A DNA stretch of 64,000 nt, from NCBI GenBank assembly GCA_000824805.1, contig CCNA01000026.1, positions 19,483-83,482 of the forward strand, in the 5' to 3' direction. The notes beneath the pieces are model-generated. The model was not told where the DNA came from. It saw nothing but the letters and a program-made list of their open reading frames with translations, and did not search any database. The stretch is from Mesorhizobium sp. SOD10. GTDB taxonomy: Bacteria; Pseudomonadota; Alphaproteobacteria; Rhizobiales; Rhizobiaceae. The position numbers and the translations under genes were made by a program. Each line of letters starts with the position of its first letter. The first letter of the stretch is position 1. This document shows positions 40,834 through 50,098 of this stretch, in pieces.

Positions 40834-42636
40834 ATGACGATGGTGCAGAAATTCGATGCCGCCGCCGGCGGCATCGGCTCGAGCGGGTGGGCGCGCAGGC
40901 GCTCGCCCGCGCTGGCGCGTCTTGCCGGACCGCTGGCGGTCTACGCCGTCTTCGCGCTGCTGATCGGCCTGCCCTTGGCGCTCGTGCTGCTGCAGGCCGT
41001 GATGCCCGGCCTGTTCGCGGTCGGTGGCGCGCAAGGTCTCTTCAGCGCCGAACCGCTCGCGCGCATCTTCTCTTCGCCCCATATCGCCGGCTCGATCCTG
41101 CATTCGCTGGAGCTCGGCCTGCTTGCGGCCCTGACGACGACCATCCTCGGTGGCGCCTTCGCCGTGCTTGTCCAGCGTTGCGATATACCGCTGCGCGAAG
41201 CGATTTCGCTGGTGCCGTGGCTGGTGTTCCTGACGCCGTCCTACCTGAAGGCGCTGGCCTGGGTACTCCTGATGTCGTCCGGCGGCTATCTGGCGCAGCT
41301 CGGCCTTTTGCCGCCTTGGCTCGGCGCCTCCTTCTTCGGCTTGGCCGGCCTGGTCTTCGTGCACACGCTGAGCCTCTTCCCGCTCGCGGTCTTCATCATC
41401 GGCAGCGCGCTGGCGGGGCTTGGCAGCGAGCTGGAAGACGCCGCGCGCCTCTCGGGCGCCGGGCCGCTCAGGATCTGGCTGCGCGTCAACGGCCCCTTGC
41501 TGGCGCCGGCCATCGTGCTCTCCTTCGTCGCCACTTTCGCCGAGGTGCTCTCCGATTTCGGGCTGGCCTCGACGATCGCCAGGATGTCGAGCTTCGGCGT
41601 GCTGACCTACGGCATCTACGCGGCGGCAAGCGACTACCCGGTCGACTTTCCCGCCGCCGGCGCGCAGGCCCTCGTGCTGCTGGCGCTGGTTCTGCTCGTG
41701 GTCGTGGCCGACAGGCTGCTGCGCCGCCGCGCCGATCCGCAGCTCATCTCCGGACGCGCCAGGCCGGCCCGGCGCTACGATCTTGGCGCCTGGCGCTGGC
41801 TCGTTTTCGCGCTGGCGCTGCTGGTCGCCTTCCTGGCGCTGATCCTGCCGCTCGGCGCGATCGCGGTAAGGGCGCTCACCAGCACCCTCGGCCACGGCCT
41901 GGCGCCGGACAATTTCACGCTCGCCAATATCGGCGCGGCGCTCAGCCTGAACACGGCGGCCAATGACGGGCTGGTGCGCAGCCTCTTCTATGCCGGCCTC
42001 ACCGCAATCATCGCCAGCACGCTGGCCCTGCTGCTGTCGGCCCGGCTCGATCGTTCGAGCCCCGTCATGCGCACCGCGGTGCTGGGCCTGTCGCTCGGCG
42101 CGGTCGCGATCCCCGGCATCGTGCTCGGCTTCGGCTACATCCTGGTCTGGAACCGGCTGCCCGGCTTCCGCGACTGGCCGTTCCCGCATTATGGCGACGG
42201 CTCGCTGCTGGTCATGGGCTATGTCGCGGCGGCGCTGCCCTATTGCCTGGTGGTCATCCTCTCGGCCATCGGCCAGCTGGCGCCCAGCCTGACCGACGCC
42301 GCGCGGCTCTCCGGCGTCGGCGCGGTCCGGCGTCTGATATCGGTGACCTTGCCGCTGATCCTGCTCAGCGTCGTCACCGCCTTCCTGCTCACCTTCATCC
42401 GCACCGTGTTCGAATTGCCGATGTCGCAAATGCTCATCCCGCAAAGCGGCCCGCCGGCGCCGACGCTGATCCTGAAACTGTTCAGCCATGATCGCGACGG
42501 GTTGGCCTGCGCGATCGCGCTTGCCGCCATGACTGCCGCCGGCGGCGCGGCGGCGTTGATCTGGTATCCGCTGAAGGCCATCATGGCCTTCGGTCGCCAC
42601 CAAACCATCCCAGCCGCCCCGGGAGAGCCGTCATGA
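40834..42636 (+). CDS. Two-domain ABC permease (FbpB-like)
   Basis: A 600-residue permease made of two fused BPD_transp_1 halves (about 30-290 and 320-590), each with six helices and an EAA loop. The first loop is ELEDAARLSGAGPLRIWLRV and the second LTDAARLSGVGAVRRLISVT. This is the arrangement of ferric (FbpB), thiamine (ThiP) and 2-aminoethylphosphonate permeases. Spacing to the binding-protein gene is 16 bases and it overlaps the ATPase start (ATGA). Confidence 0.88.
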   Translation: MTMVQKFDAAAGGIGSSGWARRRSPALARLAGPLAVYAVFALLIGLPLALVLLQAVMPGLFAVGGAQGLFSAEPLARIFSSPHIAGSILHSLELGLLAALTTTILGGAFAVLVQRCDIPLREAISLVPWLVFLTPSYLKALAWVLLMSSGGYLAQLGLLPPWLGASFFGLAGLVFVHTLSLFPLAVFIIGSALAGLGSELEDAARLSGAGPLRIWLRVNGPLLAPAIVLSFVATFAEVLSDFGLASTIARMSSFGVLTYGIYAAASDYPVDFPAAGAQALVLLALVLLVVVADRLLRRRADPQLISGRARPARRYDLGAWRWLVFALALLVAFLALILPLGAIAVRALTSTLGHGLAPDNFTLANIGAALSLNTAANDGLVRSLFYAGLTAIIASTLALLLSARLDRSSPVMRTAVLGLSLGAVAIPGIVLGFGYILVWNRLPGFRDWPFPHYGDGSLLVMGYVAAALPYCLVVILSAIGQLAPSLTDAARLSGVGAVRRLISVTLPLILLSVVTAFLLTFIRTVFELPMSQMLIPQSGPPAPTLILKLFSHDRDGLACAIALAAMTAAGGAAALIWYPLKAIMAFGRHQTIPAAPGEPS

Positions 42637-43676
42637 CCGCTTCGCTCCATTGCGCCGGCATCTCGAAGTCGCTCGGCGGGCGCGCCGTGCTCAGCAATCT
42701 CGACCTTGCGATCAAGGCCGGCGAGGTCGTCTCGCTGCTCGGCCCGAGCGGCTCCGGCAAGACCACGCTGTTGCGCAGCATCGCCGGGTTGGTCGATCCC
42801 GACAGGGGCACGATCACGCTCGGCGACCGTGTCGTCTGGAGCGAAAGATCGGTCCTGCCGGCGGAAAAGCGCCGGATCGGCATGGTGTTCCAGGACTATG
42901 CGCTGTGGCCGCATATGACGGTGGCGGGCAATCTGTCGTTCGGGCTTCGCGCGCAGCGCCTCGCCGAACCGGAGATCGCCGCCCGCGTCGGCCATGCGCT
43001 GGAGGTCACGCGGCTTGCGCCCTATCGCGACCGCTTCCCGTCCGAGCTCTCGGGCGGACAGCAGCAGCGCGTCGCCATCGCCCGCTGCCTGGCGGCGCGG
43101 CCCGCCCTGATGCTGTTCGACGAACCGCTCAGCAATCTCGACGCGGCACTTCGCGAGGACATGCGCATCGAGATGATGGAGCTGGTGCGCCGCGAGGCGG
43201 CGACCGTGATCTATGTGACGCATGACCAGGCCGAAGCCATGGCCGTTTCGGATCGTATCGCCGTGATGCGCGACGGCCGCATCGCCCAGTTCGACACGCC
43301 GCGGGCGATCTACGAGGCACCGGCCGATTCCTTCGTTGCCGGATTCATCGGCGGCTTTTCGGTCGTGCCGGGCACCGTGCGTGACGGGCTCTTCAGCCCG
43401 CGGGGCGCCGCCGCCGACAGCTTGTCGACGCCCGGCGCGAAGCCGGGCGACGGCATGCTTGTGGTGCGTCCGGAGGATGCGCGGCCGGCCGAGGCGCATC
43501 CCGCAAACCGCCTGCGGGGCAAAGTGCTGTCGAGCGCTTTCCAGGGCCGCTGCTGGCGGCTGGCGGTGGAACTCGGCCCGCAACGCGTCCGCCTCGACTG
43601 GCCGGAGGCGCCGCCGGTCGGTTCGTCGCTGGCGTTCTCGCTGCCGCCGGAGCGTTGTATCGTTCTCGCCGACTGA
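42633..43676 (+). CDS. ABC transporter ATP-binding protein (FbpC-like)
   Basis: A 347-residue ATPase. Walker A GPSGSGKTTLLRSI (near residue 38), Q loop MVFQDYALWPHMTV, signature ELSGGQQQRVAIARCL and Walker B LMLFDEPLSNLDAA are intact. The C-terminal part (about 240-347) is a TOBE-like domain, as in FbpC, PotA and MalK-type subunits. The gene energises the permease just upstream. The downstream membrane gene is 26 bases away and probably cotranscribed. Confidence 0.9.
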   Translation: MTASLHCAGISKSLGGRAVLSNLDLAIKAGEVVSLLGPSGSGKTTLLRSIAGLVDPDRGTITLGDRVVWSERSVLPAEKRRIGMVFQDYALWPHMTVAGNLSFGLRAQRLAEPEIAARVGHALEVTRLAPYRDRFPSELSGGQQQRVAIARCLAARPALMLFDEPLSNLDAALREDMRIEMMELVRREAATVIYVTHDQAEAMAVSDRIAVMRDGRIAQFDTPRAIYEAPADSFVAGFIGGFSVVPGTVRDGLFSPRGAAADSLSTPGAKPGDGMLVVRPEDARPAEAHPANRLRGKVLSSAFQGRCWRLAVELGPQRVRLDWPEAPPVGSSLAFSLPPERCIVLAD

Positions 43677-43702
43677 TGATTCCAGAACTGTAGGATGCAT
43701 TG

Positions 43703-44458
43703 ATGCATGGCCTGACGCCCATACTTTCCACCGTGACGGCCTCTTTCCTGGCGTCCTTCGTCGAAGTGGTCGAAGCCTTCACCATCGTGCTCGCCGTCGG
43801 CGTGACGCGCAGCTGGCGCCCGGCGCTGACCGGCGCGGCGCTGGCGCTCGCCCTGCTGGCGGCGCTGGTGCTGGTCTTCGGGCCGCTTTTGGCGCTCGTC
43901 CCCATCACCGTCCTGCAATTCGTGGTCGGCGTGCTTTTGATCCTATTCGGCATGCGCTGGCTGAGAAAGGCGATCCTGCGCAGCGTCGGCGTCATCGCGC
44001 TGCATGACGAGGAGCAGGCCTTTTCCAAGGAGACGGCCGCCTTGCAGCGGCAGGCCGCCGACCGCCGCGCCGACTATCTGGCGGCCGTCGCGTCGTTCAA
44101 GGCGGTGCTGCTCGAGGGCGTCGAAGTGGTGTTCATTGTCATTGCCGTCGGCGCCGCGCATGGCCAGACGCTTTATGCGGGCCTCGGCGCGCTGGCGGCC
44201 TTCGTGCTGGTGACGCTGGTCGGCCTTGCGGTGCACCGGCCCCTGGCGCGCGTTCCGGAGAATGCCCTGAAATTCATCGTCGGGCTGATGCTGACCAGCT
44301 TCGGCGTGTTCTGGACCGGTGAGGGTCTCGGCGCCGAATGGCCGGGCGAAGATCTCGCTTTGCTCGCTATCTTCGCCGTCATTGCCGTTGCATCCTTCGC
44401 CATCGTGCGCTGGCTGCGCGGCGCTTACCCGGCGCCCGCCGAAGGAGTTGCCCGATGA
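43703..44458 (+). CDS. FTR1-like multi-pass membrane protein (COG4280 type)
   Basis: A 251-residue protein with about seven membrane helices. The first helix has FVEVVEAFTIVLAVG and a helix near residue 140 has LLEGVEVVFIVIAVG. These two E-x-x-E helices, in a two-fold repeat, resemble the iron-binding REGLE motifs of FTR1-type permeases and the acidic helices of cation exchangers. It follows a ferric-type ABC importer and is coupled by overlap to a small membrane protein. A metal transport role is inferred, not shown. Confidence 0.7.
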   Translation: MHGLTPILSTVTASFLASFVEVVEAFTIVLAVGVTRSWRPALTGAALALALLAALVLVFGPLLALVPITVLQFVVGVLLILFGMRWLRKAILRSVGVIALHDEEQAFSKETAALQRQAADRRADYLAAVASFKAVLLEGVEVVFIVIAVGAAHGQTLYAGLGALAAFVLVTLVGLAVHRPLARVPENALKFIVGLMLTSFGVFWTGEGLGAEWPGEDLALLAIFAVIAVASFAIVRWLRGAYPAPAEGVAR

Positions 44459-44670
44459 CCTTGATCCGTCTTGTCTTCAAGGAGCTCGTCGGCATGTTCG
44501 TCGACGACGGCAGCCTGGCGCTGCTGGCGCTGATTCTGATCGCGCTGATCACCGCCGCGGTGAAATTGCTGGCGCTGCAGCCGCTCATCGGCGGCTTCCT
44601 GCTTCTCGCCGGCTGCCTGGCAATTCTTCTGGAGAGCACCCGCCGCGCCGCGCGCGACAAGGCGCGCTGA
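44455..44670 (+). CDS. Small two-helix membrane protein
   Basis: A 71-residue protein of two hydrophobic helices (LVFKELVGMFVDDGSLALLA..., with TMs about 17-38 and 42-60) and a short basic tail (STRRAARDKAR). It starts in the ATGA overlap with the FTR1-like gene, so translation is coupled. No named family; it may be a small subunit of the transporter. The last gene of the operon. Confidence 0.7.
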   Translation: MTLIRLVFKELVGMFVDDGSLALLALILIALITAAVKLLALQPLIGGFLLLAGCLAILLESTRRAARDKAR

Positions 44671-44728
44671 TCGGCCTTATTTTCTGGGAAATCAGCGCAA
44701 ACGCTGGAGACTGACGGAAGCCCCACAG

Positions 44729-44795
44729 CTTCGTCATTCCAGGGCGGAGCAGCCGCGAAGCGGCGTCGCGGAGACCCTGGAATCCATGCCGTGAC
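44729..44795. repeat. Dispersed repeat, family C
   Basis: CTTCGTCATTCCAGGGCGGA through GCGGAGACCCTGGAATCCAT. A scrambled, inverted remnant (ending AAGTAACGGCATGGAT) follows at about 44830-44862. Non-coding region between convergent genes. Confidence 0.7.
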
Positions 44796-44940
44796 CTAAG
44801 TCGTGGAATGAGCGGAGCAGAATTCTGCACCGTTGTGACGCTTCGAAGTAACGGCATGGATCGGACAAGCGCTTCAGCCAATCTCCAACGTATGCCGCTT
44901 GCCGGCAAACATAGCCGCCGGTCAAATCCGCGCCAGAAAC

Positions 44941-45572
44941 CTAATAAACCGTGAAAAGCGTCGGCAGGTCCCCGCTGAGGCGCAAATACTCGACCGCCTC
45001 GATGATCGGAAACAAGGCCAGGAAATAGAGCCCGTCGCGAAACGTGTTCCGCAGCGCGCTGGTCGAAAACAGCCACTGCGCCTCGTCGCGGTAAAGCATC
45101 GGGTTCGGCCAGAAGGACGGCGTGCGCTCGGCATAGGCCGCGTAAGCGGCGCCGAACTTGCCGGCAAGGTATTCGGCCTCCTTGCGCGCGGTAAAGCGGA
45201 AGACGAGGAAGCTCGCTAGGCCGAGCATTCCAGCCGCCAGCGCCGAGCCGAACATCAGCCCGATGCCGGCCGCGCCGACGGTCGAGAAGAATAGAGCGGA
45301 TTCCGGGTCATCGAGAACGGACCGGACATGACCAGCTCGTCATTCTTCCTGCCGCCGACGAAGAGGATGCTCCACAGCCGGCCAAGGAAGCAGATCAGCA
45401 CCATCGCGAAGCCGATCGTTTCGACGATCTCGTGCCCGTTCGACCCTTCGGCCAGCGCCGGCTTGCCGAACATCAGCAGGATCAGGGCGAGCACCGCAGC
45501 CACCTGCACGACGATCAGGCGCTTGTGCTGGTCGAACGCGTTCGGCGCCGATTTGAGGGACGTGTAGGCCAT
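44941..45572 (-). pseudogene. Frameshifted methyltransferase-fold (ICMT-like) membrane protein
   Basis: Two adjacent minus-strand frames together encode one ICMT/PEMT-like membrane protein. The first (45255-45572, 105 codons) has the transmembrane start and LVMSGPFSMTRNPLYSS; the second (44941-45255) continues with MFGSALAAGMLGLASFLVF and the C-terminal catalytic region. At 45289-45292 restoring one T (LYSS to LYFFSTVGAAG) rejoins the frames into a plausible 210-residue protein. The frames overlap as TGATG, which mimics coupling. Either a single-base deletion has inactivated the gene, or there is a sequence error. Confidence 0.75.
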
Positions 45573-45765
45573 TCTTTCTCACCGCTCCGGCGCCGACGGG
45601 GCGCCAAGGCTTCTCTAGCTTCTCTGCCGCGTGATGACGAGGCCCGGCCGATGTTTTTGGCCGACCTTACGAATTTGTAAGAGCGCGGACAGGCTGCGGT
45701 GATTTCGCCTGCCTAGCCTGACGATCGCCGCCATTTTCGAGCGGCGAATGGAAATGGAAATAGCC

Positions 45766-46551
45766 ATGACCGCAACAATCATCGAACACGATTTCGAATT
45801 GAACCGGGTCCCGGACGTCACCATCGATTTTTGGCTGATCAAGATCATGGCGGTGACCATGGGCGAGACGGCGGCCGATTATCTCGCCGTCAATCTCGGC
45901 CTCGGCCTTACCGTCACGTCGCTCATCATGGCAGGCATTCTGGTTGTCGCGCTCGTCCTGCAGTTTGCGCAGAAGCGCTACGTGCCTTGGGCGTATTGGC
46001 TCGCCGTGGTCCTGATCAGCATCGTCGGCACCCTGGTCACCGACAACCTCGTCGACAATTTGGGCGTGCGGCTGGAGACGGCGACGATCGTCTTCTCGGT
46101 CGTGCTGGCGCTGACTTTCATCGCCTGGTACGCCGCCGAAAAGACCCTGTCGATCCACACCATCGTCACCACCAGGCGCGAGATCTTCTACTGGCTGGCG
46201 ATCCTCTTCACCTTCTCGCTCGGCACCGCTGCCGGCGACCTGGTGGCCGAGCGTTTCGACCTGGGTTATCTCACCACCGGCCTCATCTTCGGCGGCGTGG
46301 TCGCCGTGATCGCGCTTGCTTGGTTCTTCCTCAGGCTGAACGCCATCCTGGCCTTCTGGCTCGCCTATATCCTGACCAGGCCGTTCGGCGCCTCCTTCGG
46401 CGACCTGCTCTCGCAGCCGGTGGAATATGGCGGCATGGGCTTCGGCACCACCTTCACCAGCCTGACCTTCCTCGGCTGCATCGTCGTCATCGTCCTCTAT
46501 ATGACGCTGAGGAGGCTGATCGACGAGGACGAACTCGCCCTGCTCGACTAG
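45766..46551 (+). CDS. Multi-pass membrane protein (COG4705 type)
   Basis: A 261-residue membrane protein with about eight hydrophobic helices and a repeated MGETAADYLAVNLG / LGTAAGDLVAERFD pattern, each in a helix with acidic residues in the middle. The protein belongs to an uncharacterised group (COG4705-like). The internal repeat suggests a duplicated four-helix unit, as in transporters. I use the ATG at 45766 (MTATIIEH) with GGAAA upstream; 45748 is an alternative. The following gene pair is a two-component system in the same direction. Confidence 0.8.
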   Translation: MTATIIEHDFELNRVPDVTIDFWLIKIMAVTMGETAADYLAVNLGLGLTVTSLIMAGILVVALVLQFAQKRYVPWAYWLAVVLISIVGTLVTDNLVDNLGVRLETATIVFSVVLALTFIAWYAAEKTLSIHTIVTTRREIFYWLAILFTFSLGTAAGDLVAERFDLGYLTTGLIFGGVVAVIALAWFFLRLNAILAFWLAYILTRPFGASFGDLLSQPVEYGGMGFGTTFTSLTFLGCIVVIVLYMTLRRLIDEDELALLD

Positions 46552-46556
46552 AGGCA

Positions 46557-46940
46557 CTGCGCAGGGATTTTGACCGATCGGCTCTGTTTGCGTTGACAGG
46601 TGACATGCCTTGGAGATTGGCCGAAACGCCCATCGCGATCGTCATTCTAGGGCGGAGCAGGAGCGAAGCTCCGTCGCGGAGACCCTGGATGACGAGGTTG
46701 GGGCGGCTTTGAGTTTCGGTCCGAACCGTGCTTGTCGCTAAAACGCTTCTCGCAAAAATGTGTAGCGGTCTTCTCTCCGGCAACGCGTAAAGACAGATGG
46801 TTAGAGCAATTCCAGCAACGGGTGGCGCCGGATTTCCCTCCAGGACCGCGTCAAACGAGGACACAGAGGCCGCCCAAGAAAAAGCCATAGCCGGCGCTAC
46901 CATGCCGGTGAGGTTGAGGCGGCAAGGACAGCACGGGGCG
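46557..46940. other. Intergenic region with two repeats
   Basis: Between the COG4705-type gene and the response regulator no further gene is seen. Family C lies at 46639-46694 and a degenerate family A unit at 46803-46844 (GAGCAATTCCAGCAACGGGT). The upstream promoter of the two-component operon presumably lies around 46720-46930 but I cannot fix it. Confidence 0.5.
46639..46694. repeat. Dispersed repeat, family C (short form)
   Basis: TCGTCATTCTAGGGCGGAGC to CGGAGACCCTGGATGACGA; the ends pair with each other. It matches the short copy at 17791-17853. Confidence 0.7.
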
Positions 46941-47618
46941 ATGCGACTTCTGCTTGTTGAAGACGATCCAAGAACCGCCGACTATATCGTCAGGGGACTG
47001 ACCGAGGCCGGCCATGTCTGCGATTTGCTGCGCGACGGCCATGACGGCCTCTTCGCCGCGACCCGCAACGCCTATGACGTGATCGTCGCCGACCGCATGG
47101 TTCCGGGCCTCGACGGCCTGTCGATGATCAAGGCGGTGCGCGCGGCCGGCATCCGCACGCCGGCCATCTTTCTGACCTCGATCGGCGGTGTCGACGACCG
47201 CGTCGAGGGCCTGGAAGCCGGCGGCGACGACTATCTGGTCAAGCCCTTCGCCTTTTCCGAGCTGCTTGCGCGCATAAACGCGCTCGGCCGCCGGCCGGCG
47301 GCGCAGGAGCAGAAGACGGCTTTGCGCGTCGCAGATCTCGAGATGGACCTGATTCAGCGCCGCGTGACCCGGCAGGGCCAGCTGATCGACCTGCAGCCGC
47401 GCGAGTTCAGCCTGCTCGAAGTGCTGATGCGCGGCGAGGGCCGCGTCATCACCCGCACCATGCTTCTGGAGCGCGTCTGGGATTTTCATTTCGATCCCAA
47501 GACCAGTGTCGTCGAGACGCATATCAGCCGGCTGAGAGCCAAGGTCGATAGGCCCTTTGACGTGCCGCTGATCCACACCGTGCGCAACACCGGCTACAGC
47601 CTCCATGTCCCGGCCTGA
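46941..47618 (+). CDS. OmpR/PhoB-type response regulator
   Basis: A 225-residue regulator. The receiver domain has VEDDPRTADYIVRGL with the acidic pair, the phospho-acceptor in YDVIVADRMVPGLDG (near residue 51), and the lysine in DDYLVKPFAFSELL. The winged helix has LQPREFSLLEVLMRGEGRVI and SVVETHISRLRAKVD. The ATG at 46941 begins the receiver; GGGG upstream is a weak ribosome site. The sensor kinase follows after 124 bases that hold a repeat. Confidence 0.94.
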   Translation: MRLLLVEDDPRTADYIVRGLTEAGHVCDLLRDGHDGLFAATRNAYDVIVADRMVPGLDGLSMIKAVRAAGIRTPAIFLTSIGGVDDRVEGLEAGGDDYLVKPFAFSELLARINALGRRPAAQEQKTALRVADLEMDLIQRRVTRQGQLIDLQPREFSLLEVLMRGEGRVITRTMLLERVWDFHFDPKTSVVETHISRLRAKVDRPFDVPLIHTVRNTGYSLHVPA

Positions 47619-47639
47619 AGCGGTTCGGCGTGTGACGGA

Positions 47640-47680
47640 TTTGCGGACGGAAAACCGGTATGCGCTTTTCCTGGAATTGC
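47640..47680. repeat. Dispersed repeat, family A (inverted copy)
   Basis: TTTGCGGACGGAAAACCGGT and CGCTTTTCCTGGAATTGC give the family A unit in reverse, between the response regulator and the kinase genes. Confidence 0.65.
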
Positions 47681-47742
47681 CGCAGGAGGTTTGAACGCAT
47701 GTGCGGCTCCGGGATCGGCGCGTCGCCGGCGATAGGTTTGGG

Positions 47743-49116
47743 ATGAGCGAGACGCGCGCCAACCTGCTGCGCAGCACGCCGTTCAGGCTGGCGCTGACCT
47801 TCGCCTTCCTGTTCCTGCTGGCCTTCATCCTGTCGGGCGCGATCGTCTATCAACTGATGAGCGCCTCGCTCGCCAGGCAGCTCGATCAATCGATCAAGGA
47901 GACCTATTCGCTCATCGCCGCGACTTATGCCGAGAGCGACGAAGAGGATCTCACCACCGCAGTGAGGGACCATGCCCAGTTCAGTCAGGACAAGGATCAG
48001 ATCTTTTCCCTCACCGACAAGAACGGTAACCGCCTCGCGGGTGATTTCACCGCCTCCGGCCTGCCGGAGGGCTTTTCAATGTTCGCCGCCGACTTGCCGG
48101 GTGTGTCGCCTGGTACCGAGTATCGCGCCTATTCCGGCACGGTCGGCGGCAACAATTTGACGGTCGCCTTCTCGCTTTCGGAAACCGAGGATCTCGAAAG
48201 GATCGTGTTGATGAGCTTCGGCTGGGCGACGCTCTTCATCACCGGCTTGGCGGTCTGCGGCGGCGCCGTGCTTGCCTCGCGCGTCCAGCGGCGCCTCGAC
48301 GGCATCGCCAGCACCATGGTCGACGTCTCGCATGGACGGCTCGATGCGCGCATCCCACTGATCGGCAATGGCGACGACATCGACGCCGTCTCGGCCCAGG
48401 TGAATGCGGCGCTCGAGCGCCTGTCGGCCCTGGTCGACGGCATGCGGGAAGTGAGCGCCAACATCGCCCATGATCTCAAGACGCCGCTCAACCGGCTGCA
48501 GATGATCCTGGAATCCGCGGCCGACAAGACGGTGTCGGGCGAGGACGTCTCGACCGAGCTGACCGACGCCCGCGCCGAAAGCCAGCAGATCAACAGCACG
48601 TTCGACGCGCTTCTTCGCATAGCCCAGATCGAGGCCGGCGCCCGCAAGGCGCGCTTCGTCGATCTCGATGTCGGGCCGGTGGTCGAGACCATCGGCGAAG
48701 TCTATGCCGATGTCGCCGAGGACGACGGCAAGTCCCTGTCCACGATGATCGTTCCGGACACGAAATGGTACGTCCACGGCGACCGCGACCTGCTCATGCA
48801 GATGCTGGCCAATCTGGTCGAGAACGCGCTCAGACATTGCCCGCCGGGCACGGCGATCGAGCTGTCGGTGACCGGCGGAGGCGGCCATGTCCTCATTCAT
48901 GTCAATGACAATGGCCCAGGCATCCCCGCCGAGGAGCGCGAAAAAGTGTTCCGCCGGCTCTACCGGCTGGATGCCAGCCGCACCACGCCGGGCAGCGGCC
49001 TGGGCTTGAGTCTCGTCAAGGCGGTGGCCGACCTGCATGGCGCCGCGATAGCGCTCGAGGACCGCAATCCGGGTCTCGGCGTCACCGTCAGCTTTCCCGC
49101 CGTCGCGTCCGCCTGA
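47743..49116 (+). CDS. Sensor histidine kinase
   Basis: A 457-residue membrane kinase. Membrane segments lie about residues 18-40 and 155-178, with a small periplasmic domain between them. HAMP linker about 180-230. The phosphorylated histidine is in SANIAHDLKTPLNRLQ. N box LANLVENALRHCPP, G1 NDNGPGIP, G2 GSGLGLSLV. I start at 47743 (MSETRAN). It has the layout of small-signal kinases paired with OmpR-type regulators; the signal is unknown. Confidence 0.93.
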   Translation: MSETRANLLRSTPFRLALTFAFLFLLAFILSGAIVYQLMSASLARQLDQSIKETYSLIAATYAESDEEDLTTAVRDHAQFSQDKDQIFSLTDKNGNRLAGDFTASGLPEGFSMFAADLPGVSPGTEYRAYSGTVGGNNLTVAFSLSETEDLERIVLMSFGWATLFITGLAVCGGAVLASRVQRRLDGIASTMVDVSHGRLDARIPLIGNGDDIDAVSAQVNAALERLSALVDGMREVSANIAHDLKTPLNRLQMILESAADKTVSGEDVSTELTDARAESQQINSTFDALLRIAQIEAGARKARFVDLDVGPVVETIGEVYADVAEDDGKSLSTMIVPDTKWYVHGDRDLLMQMLANLVENALRHCPPGTAIELSVTGGGGHVLIHVNDNGPGIPAEEREKVFRRLYRLDASRTTPGSGLGLSLVKAVADLHGAAIALEDRNPGLGVTVSFPAVASA

Positions 49117-49123
49117 TGATCCG

Positions 49124-49993
49124 CTACCGCGCGGCGGCCGCCCGGCGGAAATCGGAAGGCGACATGCCGGCGAGCTTGCGGAACGATTTGTTGAAGGCGC
49201 TGAGGGAGCCGAAGCCCGATTCCATGGCGACCCTCAGCACATTGGCGTCCTCATGCATCAACAGCGCCTGCGCATAGCTCAGGCGCAGCAGATTGACATA
49301 TTCGTTGAGCGTCATGCCGGTCGATTTCTTGAACAGGCTCATCGCATATTTGGGATGGATGTCGGCGGCCGCGGCGATGGTCACGCAGTCGATATCGTAG
49401 AGGAAATTCTCGGCGATGAAATCGCACATGCGCCCGACATTGCGCGAGGATTGCTGGTCGAAAGCATTGCCGGAGCCTTGCCCGGCCAGCCTTTCCGGCA
49501 CCAGCCGGTAAGGCTCGAAGCGCACCCGCTCGAGCCGAAGCAGCAGCTCGTTGACGGCATGCTCGGCCTTGGCCGGATCGCCCGAGCGCGCATACTCGTT
49601 CCAGCGCTTGAAATTGTCGTTGTCCGACTGATCAGTGGCGTTGGTCACCAGCGTCGCGCCGGTCATCAGCCTGTGGCGTATGTCGGCCGGCAGGTGCAGG
49701 CGGAAGAAATGCACTAGCGGCAGATGGGCGCCGGCATAGATCGCGTCGTCGGAAAGATCGTCCATCTGGTGCGGCAGGCCGCCCCAGAACAGGCACATCT
49801 CGCCGGCCGACAGCGCGATTTCGTGCTCGGCCATGCGGTAATGCACCGAACCCTGCACGATGAAGTTCACCTCCACCTGGGCGTGCCAATGCGGCTTCAG
49901 CATCACCAGCGGGTGGTTGTGGAACATCTGCAGCATGAGCGGCAGTCCTTCGACGCTGCTCGCGCCAGGCTGGTAGAACGGACGCTCCGGCAT
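49124..49993 (-). CDS. AraC family transcriptional regulator
   Basis: A 289-residue AraC-type regulator. The N-terminal cupin sensor has HWHAQVEVNFIVQGSVHY and the C-terminal DNA-binding domain two helix-turn-helices (TIAAAADIHPKYAMSLFKKS; VLRVAMESGFGSLSAFNKSF). It is divergent from the sugar ABC operon, separated by about 105 bases, and is its likely regulator. The start at 49993 (MPERPF) is preferred over 50050; GGAAAG precedes it. Confidence 0.9.
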   Translation of the reverse strand: MPERPFYQPGASSVEGLPLMLQMFHNHPLVMLKPHWHAQVEVNFIVQGSVHYRMAEHEIALSAGEMCLFWGGLPHQMDDLSDDAIYAGAHLPLVHFFRLHLPADIRHRLMTGATLVTNATDQSDNDNFKRWNEYARSGDPAKAEHAVNELLLRLERVRFEPYRLVPERLAGQGSGNAFDQQSSRNVGRMCDFIAENFLYDIDCVTIAAAADIHPKYAMSLFKKSTGMTLNEYVNLLRLSYAQALLMHEDANVLRVAMESGFGSLSAFNKSFRKLAGMSPSDFRRAAAAR

Positions 49994-50098
49994 CTTACTT
50001 TCCGCCAACTTCTTATTCCCTTCGACGGGGACAAGCCTTCCGCGCCGCATAGTCTAGCCACGCTCACGGTGAGAGAGCAAATGAATGGGAGGATTTCA

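Noticed and set aside
40693..42603. A 636-codon minus-strand frame opposite the two-domain permease
   Set aside because: Arg/Gln/Asp-rich low-complexity translation typical of antisense to a hydrophobic GC-rich gene; the plus-strand permease has clear motifs.
45253..45257. TGATG overlap read as translational coupling of two small membrane genes
   Set aside because: The two translations join into one methyltransferase-like protein if a single T is restored near 45290, so a frameshift is the simpler reading.
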